A stretch of DNA of 64,000 nt, taken from the NCBI RefSeq assembly GCF_040712075.1, contig NZ_JBFCVL010000009.1:1-64000 (forward strand). The letters are read 5' to 3'. Numbering within the stretch: the first letter of the stretch is position 1; every line of letters starts with the position of its first letter. The notes below the pieces were generated by a model. That model was not told the origin of the DNA. It saw only the letters and a program-made list of their open reading frames with translations, and searched no databases. Shown piece by piece: positions 34,230-43,259 of the stretch. The stretch comes from Fodinicurvata sp. EGI_FJ10296 (lineage in GTDB: Bacteria > Pseudomonadota > Alphaproteobacteria > DSM-16000 > Inquilinaceae). Made by a program: the position numbers and the translations under genes.

Positions 34230-35472
34230 TAATGACCTCGACATCGACGATTTCGCCGCTCTGGATCTGCCAGAAGGCGTAGCTGCCGGGAACGTCGCCA
34301 GCGTCATCGAAGTTCTGCGGTCCGCCAGCGCCTTCGTAGTTGATGTCTTCGCCAGCGGCCAGCAGCTCAAGCGCCTTCTCCCATTCGCCGGGAAGAATGG
34401 TTTCGCCCGGAGCGTTGGCGACTTCCGGCAGGGCATCGCGAATGGCCTCACCGTCGGTCGAGCCTGCATGCTGGATCGCCAGGGCCATCAGGTAAACGGC
34501 GTCATAGCTGGCGTCGATGAAGGGCTGCGGCGGCAATTCGCCGTACTCGGCCTCATAGGCTTCGCGGAATATGACCGACGATTCGCTGTCGGCCAGCGCC
34601 ACCGGGGCCGTGCCATAGGAACCGTCCAGGAAGTCGCCGCCGATGGCTTCAACCACTTCGGTGGACTTCATGCCATCGGTGAAAATGAAGCTGTCGAAAT
34701 AGGCTTCCTCAAGTGCCTGGCGCAGAATCGTGACGCCGTTCTCGGGATAGCCGATCAACAGCATCGATTCCGCGCCTTCGTTGGCCAGGCTGGCGATCTC
34801 GCCGCGATAGGATGCCTGGCCGGGCTCGTAGGCCGAAGACTGGGTGACCGTGCCGCCCTCGGCTTCGAAGGCATCGGCGAACGCCTCGGCGAGGCCTTCG
34901 CCATAGTCGTTGTTGATGTATAGAATGCCGATATTGTCCTGGCCCTGCTCTTGCACCAGATCGGCCAGCACGACCCCCTGAAGAGCGTCGGATGGCGTCG
35001 TGCGGAACAGATAGCCATTGTCCTCGAGCGTCGTGAGCACTGGCGAGGTCGATGCCGGCGAGATCATCGGTACGCCTTCGGAACTGGCTACCGAACGGGC
35101 GACGGGGATGGTGACGCCGCTGGACAGCGCGCCGATTAGTCCGGTCACGCCTTCGACCTGGATCAGATTCTGGGCGGCGTCGACGCCGACCTGCGCGACG
35201 GCCTGGGTATCGGCAACGGTGAGGCTGAGCTCACGGCCGTCCAGTAGGCCGCCTTGTTCGTTGATCTCGGCAATCGCGAGCATGGCGCCGTTCTGGACGC
35301 CCTGGCCATAGGCCGAAAGATCGCCGGTCATCGGGAAGAGCGCCCCGAGCCCGACACTCTCTTGTGCGGCCGCCGGTGCGGCAGACATGGCGCCGACGAC
35401 GATGGCGCCGGTCAGAACCGCGCTGGCGACTCCGCTTTTGAGTCGGGTACTGCGGGAAACGTCCTGGGACAT
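34213..35472 (-). CDS. Branched-chain amino acid-type ABC transporter substrate-binding protein
   Basis: This 419-residue periplasmic receptor has a signal peptide (about 1-37, ending SAAPAAAQ). The type I fold follows: SVGLGALFPMTGDLSAYGQGVQNGAMLAIAEINEQGG, GALSSGVTIPVARSVASSEGVPMISPASTSP, and ILYINNDYGEGLAEAFADAFEAEGG. It converges on livGFHM and should be their receptor. AAAGGAGG precedes the ATG at 35472. The ligand is not readable; the LivK/amide-urea branch is possible. The separate, oppositely oriented transcription unit means receptor and pump may be expressed independently. Confidence 0.9.
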   Translation of the reverse strand: MSQDVSRSTRLKSGVASAVLTGAIVVGAMSAAPAAAQESVGLGALFPMTGDLSAYGQGVQNGAMLAIAEINEQGGLLDGRELSLTVADTQAVAQVGVDAAQNLIQVEGVTGLIGALSSGVTIPVARSVASSEGVPMISPASTSPVLTTLEDNGYLFRTTPSDALQGVVLADLVQEQGQDNIGILYINNDYGEGLAEAFADAFEAEGGTVTQSSAYEPGQASYRGEIASLANEGAESMLLIGYPENGVTILRQALEEAYFDSFIFTDGMKSTEVVEAIGGDFLDGSYGTAPVALADSESSVIFREAYEAEYGELPPQPFIDASYDAVYLMALAIQHAGSTDGEAIRDALPEVANAPGETILPGEWEKALELLAAGEDINYEGAGGPQNFDDAGDVPGSYAFWQIQSGEIVDVEVITPDLN

Positions 35473-35618
35473 TGCGAGCCTCCTTTGATCTGGGCTGTTT
35501 CTTCCACCGGGTGCATTGGGATAGTGACCCGGCCCACCGCCGCAGCATAGGCGCATTGCTCGCAAAGTGCGAGAGCGCCATTGTGTAACGAGGCACGATC
35601 GATGGCGGGAGGAACGTC

Positions 35619-36440
35619 TCAGGTCTTGACGATGTGGTGGCGGCGGGACGCCAGAACATCGCGGATGGCGGCGAGAAGTTCTTCCAGCGTGAACGGCTTC
35701 GACAGGCACAGCATTGCCGGCGGGATCATGCGTTCCTTGGCGAGCCGGCGCTGCTCGTAGCCGGACATGAACATGACCGGGATTTCCGGGTGGGTCCGTG
35801 CGATTTCGCCGGCGAGTTCAGGTCCGGAAGCGCCGGGCATCACGACATCCGACAGCACGAGGTCGATGTTGCCGGACCGGCCCGCGATTATGGCCATTGC
35901 TTCTTCGGCGTTGTCGGCCCGATGAACGATGAAGCCCATTTCGCGAAGGGACAAGGCGGTCAGGTCGCGCAGCGTGGCTTCGTCATCGACCAGCAGGATC
36001 TCCGTCCGCCGGCTTGCCTTCGGGGTATCGGCAGCCATAAGGCTTGCTGCCGCGCTCTCGGCAGCGTGCGCCGCCAGAATGGTGTCAGCCAGACGGTTCA
36101 GCCGGCTGCGGGCCTCGTGCAGTGCGCGGTGCCGCAGATCCATGGGCTGCGATTCATCACCCCAGATGGCAATGTTCCTGAACACGGCGTTGGCGTCCGC
36201 CCGGTCGGGATCGAAGCTGCCCGTTTCGGTGATTCGCCGCTGACCAACCCGTATTCGGCGCAGCAGACGCCGGACAGGGCCACCCAGGACATCAACAGGG
36301 GGCGCAACGGCGGTGGATTGGCCGCGTCTGCGATTCAGCACCGCGGTCATGGCGCCGCCGACGACGGCCAGGATAAGCGCCGATACGATCAGGCCGAGGA
36401 CCGCGGGCGTTTGCATCAGGAAGGTTATGATTTCGCTCAC
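35619..36440 (-). CDS. Membrane-anchored response regulator
   Basis: The 273-residue protein starts with one membrane helix (about 10-35, VLGLIVSALILAVVGGAMTAVL), then a basic stretch, a helical linker (about 85-135), and a C-terminal receiver. The receiver is complete: acidic pair in LLVDDEATLRD, phospho-acceptor in VLSDVVMPG, the threonine/serine position MSGY and the lysine in LSKPF. A receiver tethered to the membrane with no kinase or DNA-binding part is uncommon. pspF lies 117 bp upstream on the same strand, so a link to envelope stress is possible. Confidence 0.8.
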   Translation of the reverse strand: MSEIITFLMQTPAVLGLIVSALILAVVGGAMTAVLNRRRGQSTAVAPPVDVLGGPVRRLLRRIRVGQRRITETGSFDPDRADANAVFRNIAIWGDESQPMDLRHRALHEARSRLNRLADTILAAHAAESAAASLMAADTPKASRRTEILLVDDEATLRDLTALSLREMGFIVHRADNAEEAMAIIAGRSGNIDLVLSDVVMPGASGPELAGEIARTHPEIPVMFMSGYEQRRLAKERMIPPAMLCLSKPFTLEELLAAIRDVLASRRHHIVKT

Positions 36441-36557
36441 CAGCCGTTTCCTTGCCGGATATCCGGGATCGTTGTCCGGTAATCCCGTTCATCAGACGCC
36501 AACTCTATGGCCAGCTTCTTAAAAAACTCTGAAAAAACAGATTGTTCGAAATGTAAG

Positions 36558-37646
36558 CTAAACTTGATTGCGACGTGGACGGGCCCGTCGTCCATGCCTC
36601 TTCATGATCGTGCGCAGTTGGTCATAGGAGAGATTCATATAATACGATGCATCCTTCAGGTTGTTGGCGCTTTGCTGAATGGCGGCATCCAGCAAAAGAC
36701 CCTCGACATGGCCAATGACCTTATGGAAGTCGAATGGTGTCTCCCCTGCGGATCGGACCGCCGCCGAGAGTCGGTCAAGCGGCGTGACGTGCGGGGCGTC
36801 GGGCGATGACACCGATCCGGCCGCATCGGCCGGGACAGGTGGTGTCGGCGTGACCGGTCCAAAAGGATCCAGCACGACCGCCGTGATCGGCCTGCCATTC
36901 GTACCGGCGCGCACCATGGAGCGCTCCACTGCACCGCGAAGTTCCCGGATATTGCCGGGCCAGTCGTGCGCACTGAAGGCGGCAATGGCCTCTTCGGCAA
37001 AGCCCGGGAAATGGGACCATCTCAAATCCGCCGCCATGGCACGGCCAAAATGATCCACCAGAGCCGGTATGTCCGGGCGCCGGGCGCGCAGCGGGGGGAC
37101 GCGAACGACATCGAAGGCCAGTCGGTCGAGAAGGTCTGCCCGAAACCGCCCTGACTGTGCTTCTGCCCGCAGATCGGTATTGGCGGCGGCCACGACGCGC
37201 ACATCGACCGTCAGCGTGCCGGTGCCGCCGACCCGCTCGATTTCGCCGTATTCGACGGCGCGCAGAAGTTTCTCCTGAACGCTGATCGGGGCGGAGGCGA
37301 TCTCGTCCAGGAACAGCGTACCGCCGGACGACCGCTCGAAACGGCCGGCATGCCGCCGAACCGCGCCGGTGAATGCGCCGGCCTCGTGTCCGAACAACTC
37401 ACTGTCCAGAACGCCCTCGGCCAAAGCCGCGCAGTTGGTCCGGGTAAAGGGGCCGTCCCAGCGGCCTGAAAGGTAATGGAGCCGTTCGGCGACCAGTTCC
37501 TTGCCGCTCCCACGCTCCCCCAGGATCAGCACCGGGCGATCCACCGGCGCCAGCCGCGAGACCAGGTCGAGCATTTCGAGAAAGGCGGGGGATTCGCCAA
37601 TCATGGCATTGCTGCCGGGATCGGGCGAGACCGGCGATGGGGACAT
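36558..37646 (-). CDS. pspF: Phage-shock operon transcriptional activator PspF
   Basis: The 362-residue sigma-54 enhancer-binding protein is an AAA+ domain with no N-terminal regulatory domain, as in PspF. It has Walker A GERGSGKE (43-50), the sigma-54-contact loop GAFTGA (90-95), Walker B LFLDEI (D114/E115) and the sensor region VVAAANTDLRAEAQSGRFRADLLDRLAFDVVRVPPLRARRPDI. The C-terminal DNA-binding segment is atypical and follows a Pro/Thr-rich linker. It is divergent from pspA, the standard arrangement. PspA normally binds and inhibits it. Confidence 0.93.
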   Translation of the reverse strand: MSPSPVSPDPGSNAMIGESPAFLEMLDLVSRLAPVDRPVLILGERGSGKELVAERLHYLSGRWDGPFTRTNCAALAEGVLDSELFGHEAGAFTGAVRRHAGRFERSSGGTLFLDEIASAPISVQEKLLRAVEYGEIERVGGTGTLTVDVRVVAAANTDLRAEAQSGRFRADLLDRLAFDVVRVPPLRARRPDIPALVDHFGRAMAADLRWSHFPGFAEEAIAAFSAHDWPGNIRELRGAVERSMVRAGTNGRPITAVVLDPFGPVTPTPPVPADAAGSVSSPDAPHVTPLDRLSAAVRSAGETPFDFHKVIGHVEGLLLDAAIQQSANNLKDASYYMNLSYDQLRTIMKRHGRRARPRRNQV

Positions 37647-37783
37647 GGGCGCCTCGGCAAAATGGTGAATTTCACCACTATATGGGATAACCAACCATAA
37701 TAGGAAGAGTTGTCAGGCATGCCGCTTCGCCCTCGGAAATTTTTCATGAACGTTATCAACTGATTAATGGAATTCGCCGGAGT

Positions 37784-37799
37784 TGGCACGCGCCGTGCA
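37784..37799 (+). promoter_or_regulatory. Sigma-54 (RpoN) promoter of pspABC
   Basis: TGGCACG-CGCC-GTGCA matches the sigma-54 consensus TGGCACGnnnnTTGCW with one mismatch. The GG at 37785-37786 and GC at 37797-37798 are separated by exactly 10 bp, as required. It lies 62 bp upstream of the pspA start and downstream of the divergent pspF, leaving about 90 bp for PspF-binding enhancer sites. Confidence 0.92.
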
Positions 37800-37861
37800 A
37801 AGATAGACACGAACGAGCCGTCAATGGACGGATCGACCACAGCAACCCAAGGGGTCAACAA

Positions 37862-38590
37862 ATGGGTATCTTTTCCCGCTTGTCCGATATCGTGAATTCG
37901 AACATTTCCTCGATGCTCGAACGCGCCGAAAATCCGGAAAAGATCGTCCGCCTCATCATCCAGGAGATGGAGGACACGCTCGTCGAGGTGCGGTCGTCGG
38001 CTGCCAAGGCGCTGGCCGAGCGCGGCGAACTGGATCGGCGTATCCGCCAGATGGAAGCCATCGTTGCCGATTGGCGGCGCAAGGCGGAACTGGCCGTTGA
38101 AAAGGGACGTGAGGATCTGGCCAAGGCAGCACTGATCGCCAAGAACAGGGCGCTGGAATCGGTGAACGCGCTCAAGGAGGAACTGGACCAGATCGACCAG
38201 GGTCTGGCCAAGACCGACGACGATCTGAGCAAGCTTCAGCAGAAACTCGACGAGGCCAAGAAGCGTCAGCAGGCGATTCAGGTGCGCCGCCGGACCGCCG
38301 GCGATCGGCTGAAGGTTCGTCAGAAGACGCATGACAGCCGCGTCGACGACGCGCTGGGGCGGTATGACGAGATCGAGCGCAAGCTTCATGGCGCCGAAGG
38401 CCAGGTCGACGCCTATGATCTGGGGCGCGCACCGGCAAAGGGCGGCGACGATCAGATGGAGTCGCTGCAGGCAGAGCTGGACAAACTCGACACCGACGTC
38501 GAAGTCGAATCCGAACTGGACGATTTGCGCCAGAAGGTTCGGGCGCGGCGCGGCAACGAGCAGGCCTCGGCTGGCGGCGACAAGGCGTGA
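37862..38590 (+). CDS. pspA: Phage shock protein A (PspA/IM30 family)
   Basis: The 242-residue protein is almost entirely coiled coil after a short amphipathic N-terminal helix (MGIFSRLSDIVNSNISSML). Family landmarks include NPEKIVRLIIQEMEDTLVEVRSSAAKALAE. PspA binds stressed membranes as ESCRT-III-like oligomers and holds PspF inactive at rest. It is first in the pspABC operon, behind a sigma-54 promoter. Confidence 0.95.
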   Translation: MGIFSRLSDIVNSNISSMLERAENPEKIVRLIIQEMEDTLVEVRSSAAKALAERGELDRRIRQMEAIVADWRRKAELAVEKGREDLAKAALIAKNRALESVNALKEELDQIDQGLAKTDDDLSKLQQKLDEAKKRQQAIQVRRRTAGDRLKVRQKTHDSRVDDALGRYDEIERKLHGAEGQVDAYDLGRAPAKGGDDQMESLQAELDKLDTDVEVESELDDLRQKVRARRGNEQASAGGDKA

Positions 38591-38619
38591 TCGATGATCC
38601 GACCAACCGGGGGCACTAA

Positions 38620-38850
38620 ATGATGGATCTGCTGCAACCCGTCCTCATTCTCTTCGTCGTGGTGGTGGTGCCGCTCTGGCTGCTCCTCCACTACGCTACA
38701 CGGTGGAAAGCGTCACGGACGCTTTCCACCGAAGACGAGAAGATGCTCGTCGATCTGTGGCAATCGGCTTCGAGGATGGAAGACCGGATCAACACGCTGG
38801 AAACGATTCTTGATCAGGATGCGCCGGGCTGGCGCGGGAGGAAGGAATGA
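38620..38850 (+). CDS. pspB: Phage shock protein B
   Basis: This 76-residue protein has one N-terminal membrane helix (about 5-25, LILFVVVVVPLWLLLHY) followed by a cytoplasmic helix with the pattern EDEKMLVDLWQSASRMEDRINTLETILD, as in PspB. It signals membrane stress to PspA together with PspC. The gene overlaps pspC by 4 bp. A perfect 13-bp hairpin lies inside the coding sequence (38701-38731). Confidence 0.92.
   Translation: MMDLLQPVLILFVVVVVPLWLLLHYATRWKASRTLSTEDEKMLVDLWQSASRMEDRINTLETILDQDAPGWRGRKE
38701..38731 (+). other. Perfect 13-bp stem hairpin inside pspB
   Basis: 38701-38713 (CGGTGGAAAGCGT) is the exact reverse complement of 38719-38731 (ACGCTTTCCACCG), with the 5-nt loop CACGG. 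It lies within codons for RWKASRTLSTE, just after the membrane helix. An intact stem of this length in coding DNA would form a very stable mRNA structure within the pspABC transcript. Confidence 0.75.
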
Positions 38851-39275
38851 CACGAAACAACGATACTGACGGCCCCTGGACGGGCGGGTCCGGCGGAAGC
38901 CCCAATCCGGTCAAACTGCGCAGAAACACGCAGAAAGGCGTGATGTTCGGCGTCTGCGCCGGATTTGCCGATTATTTCGGCCTGGCGGTCTGGCAGGCGC
39001 GGGCGCTGGCGGTGCTGATGCTGATCATCTTCCCGCCTCAGGCCGTCATCGTCTACCTGATCCTGGCGTTCGTCCTGAAGCCCGCACCGATCGGACAGGG
39101 CCAGCCGGCGGGCGAAGAACGGGCCTTCTGGCAGTCGGTCAACAATGATCCGTCCTCGACCTTTTCATCGCTGCGTCATCGGTTCCGCGAGCTGGACCGC
39201 CGGATCGCCGCCATGGAACGCCACGTCACGTCCGAGGACTACCGTCTGCGGCGGCAGTTCAAGGATCTGGAGTGA
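38847..39275 (+). CDS. pspC: Phage shock protein C
   Basis: This 142-residue protein has the PspC domain: KLRRNTQKGVMFGVCAGFADYFGLAVWQARAL, then the membrane segment VLMLIIFPPQAVIVYLILAFVLKP. The C-terminal part is charged and helical (RHRFRELDRRIAAMERHV). It starts ATGA-overlapped with pspB. With PspB it detects inner-membrane stress and releases PspF. No pspD is evident; the next gene is unrelated. Confidence 0.92.
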   Translation: MTRNNDTDGPWTGGSGGSPNPVKLRRNTQKGVMFGVCAGFADYFGLAVWQARALAVLMLIIFPPQAVIVYLILAFVLKPAPIGQGQPAGEERAFWQSVNNDPSSTFSSLRHRFRELDRRIAAMERHVTSEDYRLRRQFKDLE

Positions 39276-39468
39276 CAGTCGGGCCATGGCTGGACGCATC
39301 GTTGCGGGCCGCGGCCGGTGGGAGTCGGGCTGCTGATGATTGCAGCCCACAGTATGCTGATTGAGGGGGGAAAATTAAGGGTTTCTTCACCCGACGGGCT
39401 TTCCATGGCGTCCAGTCCCCACTGGATTCAATTCAGCAGACCCGCAACAGCAAGAAAGATGCGCGACC

Positions 39469-40842
39469 ATGACGGTCAAGGCCTCGGCTTCCGGTTCGCC
39501 GACTCGTTCAGCCGCTTCCGAACCCTGGCAAGAGCGCACGGCGTTTCTTGGTCTCGACCGCGACGCCTGCGCATTGCTGAGCGCCTTCTGGCCGGTGCTG
39601 GAACAGGAACTTCAGGAAATCCTCAAGGGGTTCTATGATCGTCTGCTCTCGTGCTCCGAACCCGCCGCATTGCTGGAAGGGCACGGCAAGATCGACCGCC
39701 TGAAAAAGGCTCAGCGTGAGCACTGGAAAGCGGTTTTTGCCGGACGGTTCGATGAAACCTATTACGACCGGGTGCGGCGGATCGGCAAAGCGCATGAGCG
39801 TGTCGGCCTGTCACCGCGCTGGTATATGGCCGGCTATGCCCTGATGCTGGGCCGGATCCACGAAGTTGCCGTGCGCCACAAGTCGCGCAAGCCGGCGGAA
39901 CTGGCACGGTTGATTTCGGCGATTGATCGGGCGGTCATGCTCGACGCCGAGCTGGCGGTCTCGATCTATATCGAAGAGACGGACGCCACCTATCGCCGGC
40001 GGCTCGTCGATATCGCCGACGATGTCACATCGTCCATCGATTCGGTTGCTGATTCGGTCGTGCACGAGGCCGAAACCGTCCAGAAACTGGCCGACACCGT
40101 ATCGGGTGGATCGCGCCAGACCCGCGAGCGCGCCGAAGCCGTCGCGCGGTCCGCTGCCGAGACCAGCCAGTCGATCGATTCCACCGCCGCGGCGGCTGAG
40201 GAAATGTCGGCCGCCGTAGCCGAGATCAATACCCAGATCTCGACGGCCGCGTCTCTGGCCCGTCAGGCGGTATCCACGACGGAAGACTCCAATACCAAGG
40301 TCGCCGGTTTGTCCGACGCCGCGCAACGCATCGGCGACGTCGTGAACCTGATCCAGGATATCGCGCGGCAGACCAATCTGCTGGCGCTGAACGCGTCGAT
40401 CGAGGCAGCGCGCGCCGGCGACGCTGGCCGCGGCTTCGCCGTGGTCGCGAATGAGGTCAAGGCGCTCGCGCGTCAGACGGCCGAGGCCACGTCGGACATA
40501 TCCAGTCAGATTGCCGCCATCCGCGGCGCGGTCACCGATACCGTATCGTCACTGCAGACGATTGGTACCGTCATCGGCGATATCGATCGGACCTCCACGG
40601 CCATCGCGACAACTGTCGATCAACAGAATGCCGCCGCCGGCGAAGTCGCGCGCACCATTGCGCAGGTCGCGGAGAATGCGCGCAACGTGTCTGACGCCAT
40701 CGCCGAAGTATCCGATGTTGCCGCTGAAAGTGCCCGGGCATCCGACAGTCTGGACAGGTCGTCCGGCGATCTTCTCGGCCACGGGCGCACGCTGCGCCAG
40801 TCGGTCTCCAGTCTGGCGGAACGCCTGCGCAGCGCTGGCTGA
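39469..40842 (+). CDS. Globin-coupled methyl-accepting chemotaxis sensor (HemAT-like)
   Basis: The 457-residue protein has an N-terminal protoglobin domain (about 25-175) joined to an MCP signalling domain. The proximal heme histidine is most likely H109 ([20 protein letters not shown]). The MCP hairpin tip [46 protein letters not shown] is complete. There is no membrane helix, so it is a cytoplasmic oxygen (or CO/NO) sensor, probably for aerotaxis. No che genes adjoin it. Confidence 0.92.
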   Translation: MTVKASASGSPTRSAASEPWQERTAFLGLDRDACALLSAFWPVLEQELQEILKGFYDRLLSCSEPAALLEGHGKIDRLKKAQREHWKAVFAGRFDETYYDRVRRIGKAHERVGLSPRWYMAGYALMLGRIHEVAVRHKSRKPAELARLISAIDRAVMLDAELAVSIYIEETDATYRRRLVDIADDVTSSIDSVADSVVHEAETVQKLADTVSGGSRQTRERAEAVARSAAETSQSIDSTAAAAEEMSAAVAEINTQISTAASLARQAVSTTEDSNTKVAGLSDAAQRIGDVVNLIQDIARQTNLLALNASIEAARAGDAGRGFAVVANEVKALARQTAEATSDISSQIAAIRGAVTDTVSSLQTIGTVIGDIDRTSTAIATTVDQQNAAAGEVARTIAQVAENARNVSDAIAEVSDVAAESARASDSLDRSSGDLLGHGRTLRQSVSSLAERLRSAG

Positions 40843-40865
40843 TTGGAAGAGGGTCGCCCGCGCCG

Positions 40866-41564
40866 CTACTCGCGCAACAATGCCGTCAGGTCGGTGAAAT
40901 TCTCCACGACCCGGTCGGCGCCCAGCGCGGTGACCGGCGTTCGGCTATAGCCGAACGACACCAGAATGCAGGCCATGCCCGCCGCGCGGGCGGTGTCCAG
41001 ATCGGTGATGCTGTCGCCGATCATGACCGCCCGGTCCGGGGTGGTCCCGAGGCGCTCCAGGATCGTGGTCAGCGCCATGGGGTGGGGTTTGCGTTCCGCC
41101 AGGCTGTCGCCGCCGATCACCATTTCGAACGACCCTGCGATCCCCAGCCCGTCCAGCGCGTGCCGGGCCGCCTTTTCCGGCTTGTTGGTGCACACGGCCA
41201 TGGCGATGCCGGCTTCGCTGTACCGGGCGAGCGTTTGGCCCACGCCGGGATAGAGGTCCGACGCTCCGACCGGTACTTCACTCAGCAGGTCGGCCAGGGC
41301 CGTGTAGCGTGCCTCCATGCCGCCGCGATCGTCCGGTGACGGATGTCCGCCGGTTGCCTCATACGCGCGCGACAACAGCACGCGCGCGCCATTGCCGATC
41401 ATGGTCGTCGCCTCGCCGACCGTCAGCCGCCGCCGGGCGTCAGCCTCCAGAACAGCATTCAGACATTCGGTTATTCCCGGGGCGCTGTGGAACAGCGTGC
41501 CATCAAGATCGAAAATTGCGGCGTCGGGCCGGGAGCAGCGATGCAGGCTGGGTGCAGTCGACAC
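40866..41564 (-). CDS. HAD-family phosphatase, phosphoglycolate phosphatase-like
   Basis: This 232-residue HAD hydrolase has nucleophile D19 and D21 in AIFDLDGTLFHSAPG, motif II CTNKPEKAA, the lysine in AERKPHP and the acidic motif VMIGDSITDLDTARAAGM. The cap position and pattern match Gph-like enzymes that dephosphorylate 2-phosphoglycolate. I chose a GTG at 41564, after GAGAGG; an upstream frame to 41708 runs into non-family sequence. It is divergent from the cardiolipin synthase gene. Confidence 0.85.
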   Translation of the reverse strand: MSTAPSLHRCSRPDAAIFDLDGTLFHSAPGITECLNAVLEADARRRLTVGEATTMIGNGARVLLSRAYEATGGHPSPDDRGGMEARYTALADLLSEVPVGASDLYPGVGQTLARYSEAGIAMAVCTNKPEKAARHALDGLGIAGSFEMVIGGDSLAERKPHPMALTTILERLGTTPDRAVMIGDSITDLDTARAAGMACILVSFGYSRTPVTALGADRVVENFTDLTALLRE

Positions 41565-41667
41565 TATTGAAATCCTCTCTTTGGGGCGATTCTGCGGATG
41601 GGCTGGCGGATGCCGCCCCTTTTCCTGTAGTGCTGGAACCGGACCGCGTTCGGGCTCGGGATTGGAT

Positions 41668-43116
41668 ATGGAGACTCCTTCAACGATATGGGCCGTCCTG
41701 GTCGGCACCTATGCTCTTGTTACCAGCATTTTTCTGATCTCGGAAAACAGGCGACCCCAATCGACGCTTGCCTGGATGCTGGCATTTCTGTTGGCCCCCG
41801 GTCTGGGACTCATCATCTATTTTTTCTTTGGCCGCGATCAGAAAGCCTTCAGCCGCGAAGGAAAATTGCTGGGCCAGAGCCTGGAGGCAAGTTCGGTGCC
41901 TTTGCTGGAGCCGATTCTGGCCCGTCAGGACACCGAGATCGCCGGGCTCGAAGGCGGAAGCGTCAGCCGCCGCAAACTGATGATGCTCGTCCGCCGCAAC
42001 TCCGATTCCGCCGTTGTCCGAACGACCGAAGCCGAAGTGCTGCAGGACGCCGCGCAATTCTATCCGAGGCTGATCGCCGACATGAAGGCGGCGCGCCATT
42101 CGATCCACCATCAGTATTTCATCTGGGGCGCCGACGCCTTTACCGAGGAACTGAAGTCGGTAATGATCGCCAAGGCGCGCGAAGGCGTCGAGGTGAGACT
42201 GCTGTACGACGCCGTCGGATCGCTCCGGTATCTGAGCTATGCCTATCTTCGCGATCTTCGGCGGGGCGGGGTGCATGTGGCGCCGACCTCGCCGATTTAT
42301 CGGCTTCACACGATCGGGTATCGCAATCACCGCAAGATCAGCGTGATCGATGGCGCCATCGGCTATACCGGTGGCATGAATATCGGACAGGAGCATCTCG
42401 ACGGCGGCGCCGATTTCCCGTTCTGGCGTGACTCGCAGCTCCGACTCGCCGGCGATGCCGCCGCAATGCTGCAGGCCGTCTTCATGGTCGACTGGTTCAA
42501 CGCGGTTCAGGAAGATCTGTTCGCCCCGGCCTACTTTCCGGCGGTCGAAACGCCTGTCGCCAATGGCGTGCCTGTGCAGATCCTGACCTCGGGGCCGGAT
42601 TCGCGCTGGGCGGCGATCCGCCAGCTTTACGCCTTCATGATCGGTACGGCGCAGCGGCGGGTCTTCGTCCAGTCGCCGTTCTTCATTCCCGACGGGACGA
42701 TCGCCGAGGCGCTGAAGCTTGCCGCCCTGTCCGGCGTCGATGTGCGGCTGATGGTCAGTTCGCGGGCGTCGGGCACCCCCTTGCCGGAATGGGCGGGGAA
42801 CACCTATTTTGCCGATATCGTCGCCGCCGGTGTGCGGGTTTATCTTTACGAAAAGGGGTATCTGCACGCCAAGTCGATCAGCGTCGATTCCGAGGTATGT
42901 TCCATAGGGTCCGCCAACATCGACACGCGCAGTTTTACCATCAACTACGAGCTGAACGCCGTAATTTACGACAACGCACTGGCCTCTGGACTGGAAGCGC
43001 AGTTCGAAGCGGATATGGAGGAGTGCCGGGCGTTCGACCCCGACCATTATCAGGCGCTCGGCCGAGTTGTCCGGTTCCGGGATTCAATGGCTCGGCTGAT
43101 GTCGCCACTGCTGTGA
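41668..43116 (+). CDS. Cardiolipin synthase (phospholipase D family)
   Basis: This 482-residue membrane enzyme has two N-terminal helices (about 8-25 and 33-52) and two PLD catalytic motifs: HRKISVIDG starting at H221 and HAKSISVDSE starting at H400. The second is followed by IGSANIDTRSFTINYELNAVIYD, diagnostic for Cls. It condenses two phosphatidylglycerols to cardiolipin. It may be mechanistically related to the nearby psp genes, but no operon joins them. Confidence 0.93.
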   Translation: METPSTIWAVLVGTYALVTSIFLISENRRPQSTLAWMLAFLLAPGLGLIIYFFFGRDQKAFSREGKLLGQSLEASSVPLLEPILARQDTEIAGLEGGSVSRRKLMMLVRRNSDSAVVRTTEAEVLQDAAQFYPRLIADMKAARHSIHHQYFIWGADAFTEELKSVMIAKAREGVEVRLLYDAVGSLRYLSYAYLRDLRRGGVHVAPTSPIYRLHTIGYRNHRKISVIDGAIGYTGGMNIGQEHLDGGADFPFWRDSQLRLAGDAAAMLQAVFMVDWFNAVQEDLFAPAYFPAVETPVANGVPVQILTSGPDSRWAAIRQLYAFMIGTAQRRVFVQSPFFIPDGTIAEALKLAALSGVDVRLMVSSRASGTPLPEWAGNTYFADIVAAGVRVYLYEKGYLHAKSISVDSEVCSIGSANIDTRSFTINYELNAVIYDNALASGLEAQFEADMEECRAFDPDHYQALGRVVRFRDSMARLMSPLL

Positions 43117-43259
43117 CGTATTCGAGCGTTTTGCGACACAATAATTTTCGTTTTTGCGGCATTATATTCATTCAGGCAACTGAGTAGTATCGGAGGACGG
43201 AAGCCGCTTATGCGGCGTTCCGGCGTGCCATCGGTTTGCCCTGCAGGAGTTCGCCCGCT

